7,633 bases of DNA from Candidatus Bathyarchaeota archaeon. Lineage in GTDB: Archaea > Thermoproteota > Bathyarchaeia > TCS64. The notes under the pieces are model-generated. The model was not told the DNA's origin, did not search any database, and saw nothing but the letters and a program-made list of their open reading frames with translations. The position numbers and the translations under genes were made by a program. Below are positions 7,121-7,633 of the stretch, in pieces (positions within the stretch are counted from its first letter, which is position 1; every line of letters starts with the position of its first letter). The stretch is from NCBI GenBank assembly GCA_013329615.1, contig DUKA01000118.1, forward strand, positions 1 through 7,633, in the 5' to 3' direction.

Positions 7121-7633
7121 ATGATTACGAGCCGAGAGGTCAAGGAGAAGGCGAGGGAAATGGGTTTCGCCCTCGTCGGTGTAATCGGGTTAGACCAGTT
7201 GAGGAGCCTCCCGACGGGAGACGTCGAGGGCGTGCACACGCTCGTGAAGGCGGAGGAGGAGCTTCCCACCGTCAAGTCCGCCGTAGTTGTTGGATACCAC
7301 ATCTGGGACCCAATATTCAACGTACATACCCTAGACCCCCGATGGAGGGGAATAGGTCTCCACGAAAAGGGGGAGTCATTCGAGTTCCATCAACTCTATT
7401 CCGAGGTCGTTGGCAGGAAGGCTTGGCAACTAGCCGGATGGCTCAGGGAGTTGGGATTCGACGCTGTCCCAGCAGGCGGATTGCCTTTAAAGCGCGCTGC
7501 AACTCTTGCAGGCTTGGGCATGCAGGGGAAGAACACCGTAGTCATCACGAGGGAGTATGGTCCAAAAGTGAGACTGGGAGCGGTTCTCACCTCGGCGGAG
7601 CTTGAGTCAGACGCGCCATTCTCAGGGGATCTA
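7121..7633 (+). CDS. QueG-like (COG1600-type) iron-sulfur protein, N-terminal part, cut by window edge
   Basis: The first 171 residues of a protein resembling the N-terminal domain of epoxyqueuosine reductase QueG and reductive-dehalogenase-like proteins. Family members bind a cobalamin cofactor and two [4Fe-4S] clusters. Seen: an opening MITSREVKEKAREMGFALVGV like the family's amphipathic first helix, VVVGYHIWDP, and near the end the hallmark LAGLGMQGKNT...YGPKVRLGAVLT, matching the conserved AGLGxxGKNxxLxxxxYGxxxxLGxxLT. The ferredoxin-like cysteines expected next lie beyond the right edge. ATG 7121 is preferred on homology; an in-frame ATG at 7091 would add ten residues, and neither has a clear ribosome binding site (GGAG lies 14 bases before 7121), so a leaderless transcript is possible. 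It is divergent from the por operon. Archaea generally make archaeosine rather than queuosine, so the true substrate is unknown. Confidence 0.8.
   Translation, partial: MITSREVKEKAREMGFALVGVIGLDQLRSLPTGDVEGVHTLVKAEEELPTVKSAVVVGYHIWDPIFNVHTLDPRWRGIGLHEKGESFEFHQLYSEVVGRKAWQLAGWLRELGFDAVPAGGLPLKRAATLAGLGMQGKNTVVITREYGPKVRLGAVLTSAELESDAPFSGDL

Overview
The window looks like archaeal chromosome from an anaerobe that runs on ferredoxin. The signs are a fused gamma-delta subunit of a four-domain 2-oxoacid:ferredoxin oxidoreductase, an F420-non-reducing (Mvh-type) [NiFe] hydrogenase beside an HdrA, TATA-like boxes about 25 bases upstream of the likely transcript starts, a T-rich terminator without a hairpin, and strong GGAGG ribosome binding sites inside operons. 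The phylum cannot be fixed from the sequence alone. Methanogens and several uncultured Thermoproteota/Euryarchaeota groups carry such sets, and no methanogenesis marker (mcr, hdrB, hdrC) is visible here.

Layout, right to left, because all but one gene lie on the minus strand. At 7121-7633 (plus strand, cut by the right edge) is the N-terminal part of a QueG-like iron-sulfur protein. A divergent intergenic region of about 200 bases (6917-7120) holds the por promoter and two small inverted repeats. Next is a porGD-porA-porB operon (6916 to 4000, gaps of 13-15 bases). A 204-base AT-rich spacer (3796-3999) follows, with a por terminator and a fresh promoter. Last is a second operon, mvhG-mvhA-hdrA (3795 to beyond the left edge), whose genes overlap by four bases (ATGA) at both junctions. 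hdrA is cut at the left edge after 510 codons.

Working together: the oxidoreductase splits a 2-oxoacid (most likely pyruvate) into acyl-CoA and CO2 and reduces ferredoxin, or runs in reverse for CO2 fixation. The hydrogenase exchanges electrons with H2 and passes them to HdrA, whose FAD is the known site of electron bifurcation in Mvh-Hdr complexes. Ferredoxin is the natural shared currency between the two operons; this link is inferred from proximity and family knowledge.

The most notable points are two changes in the iron-sulfur wiring. HdrA lacks all the cysteines normally found in its N-terminal cluster domain while keeping its other cluster motifs. MvhG has Asp in place of the first cysteine of the proximal-cluster CxxC. 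In addition, no mvhD lies between mvhA and hdrA, and the PorA active-site motifs are a mixture of Por-like and Vor/Kor-like forms.
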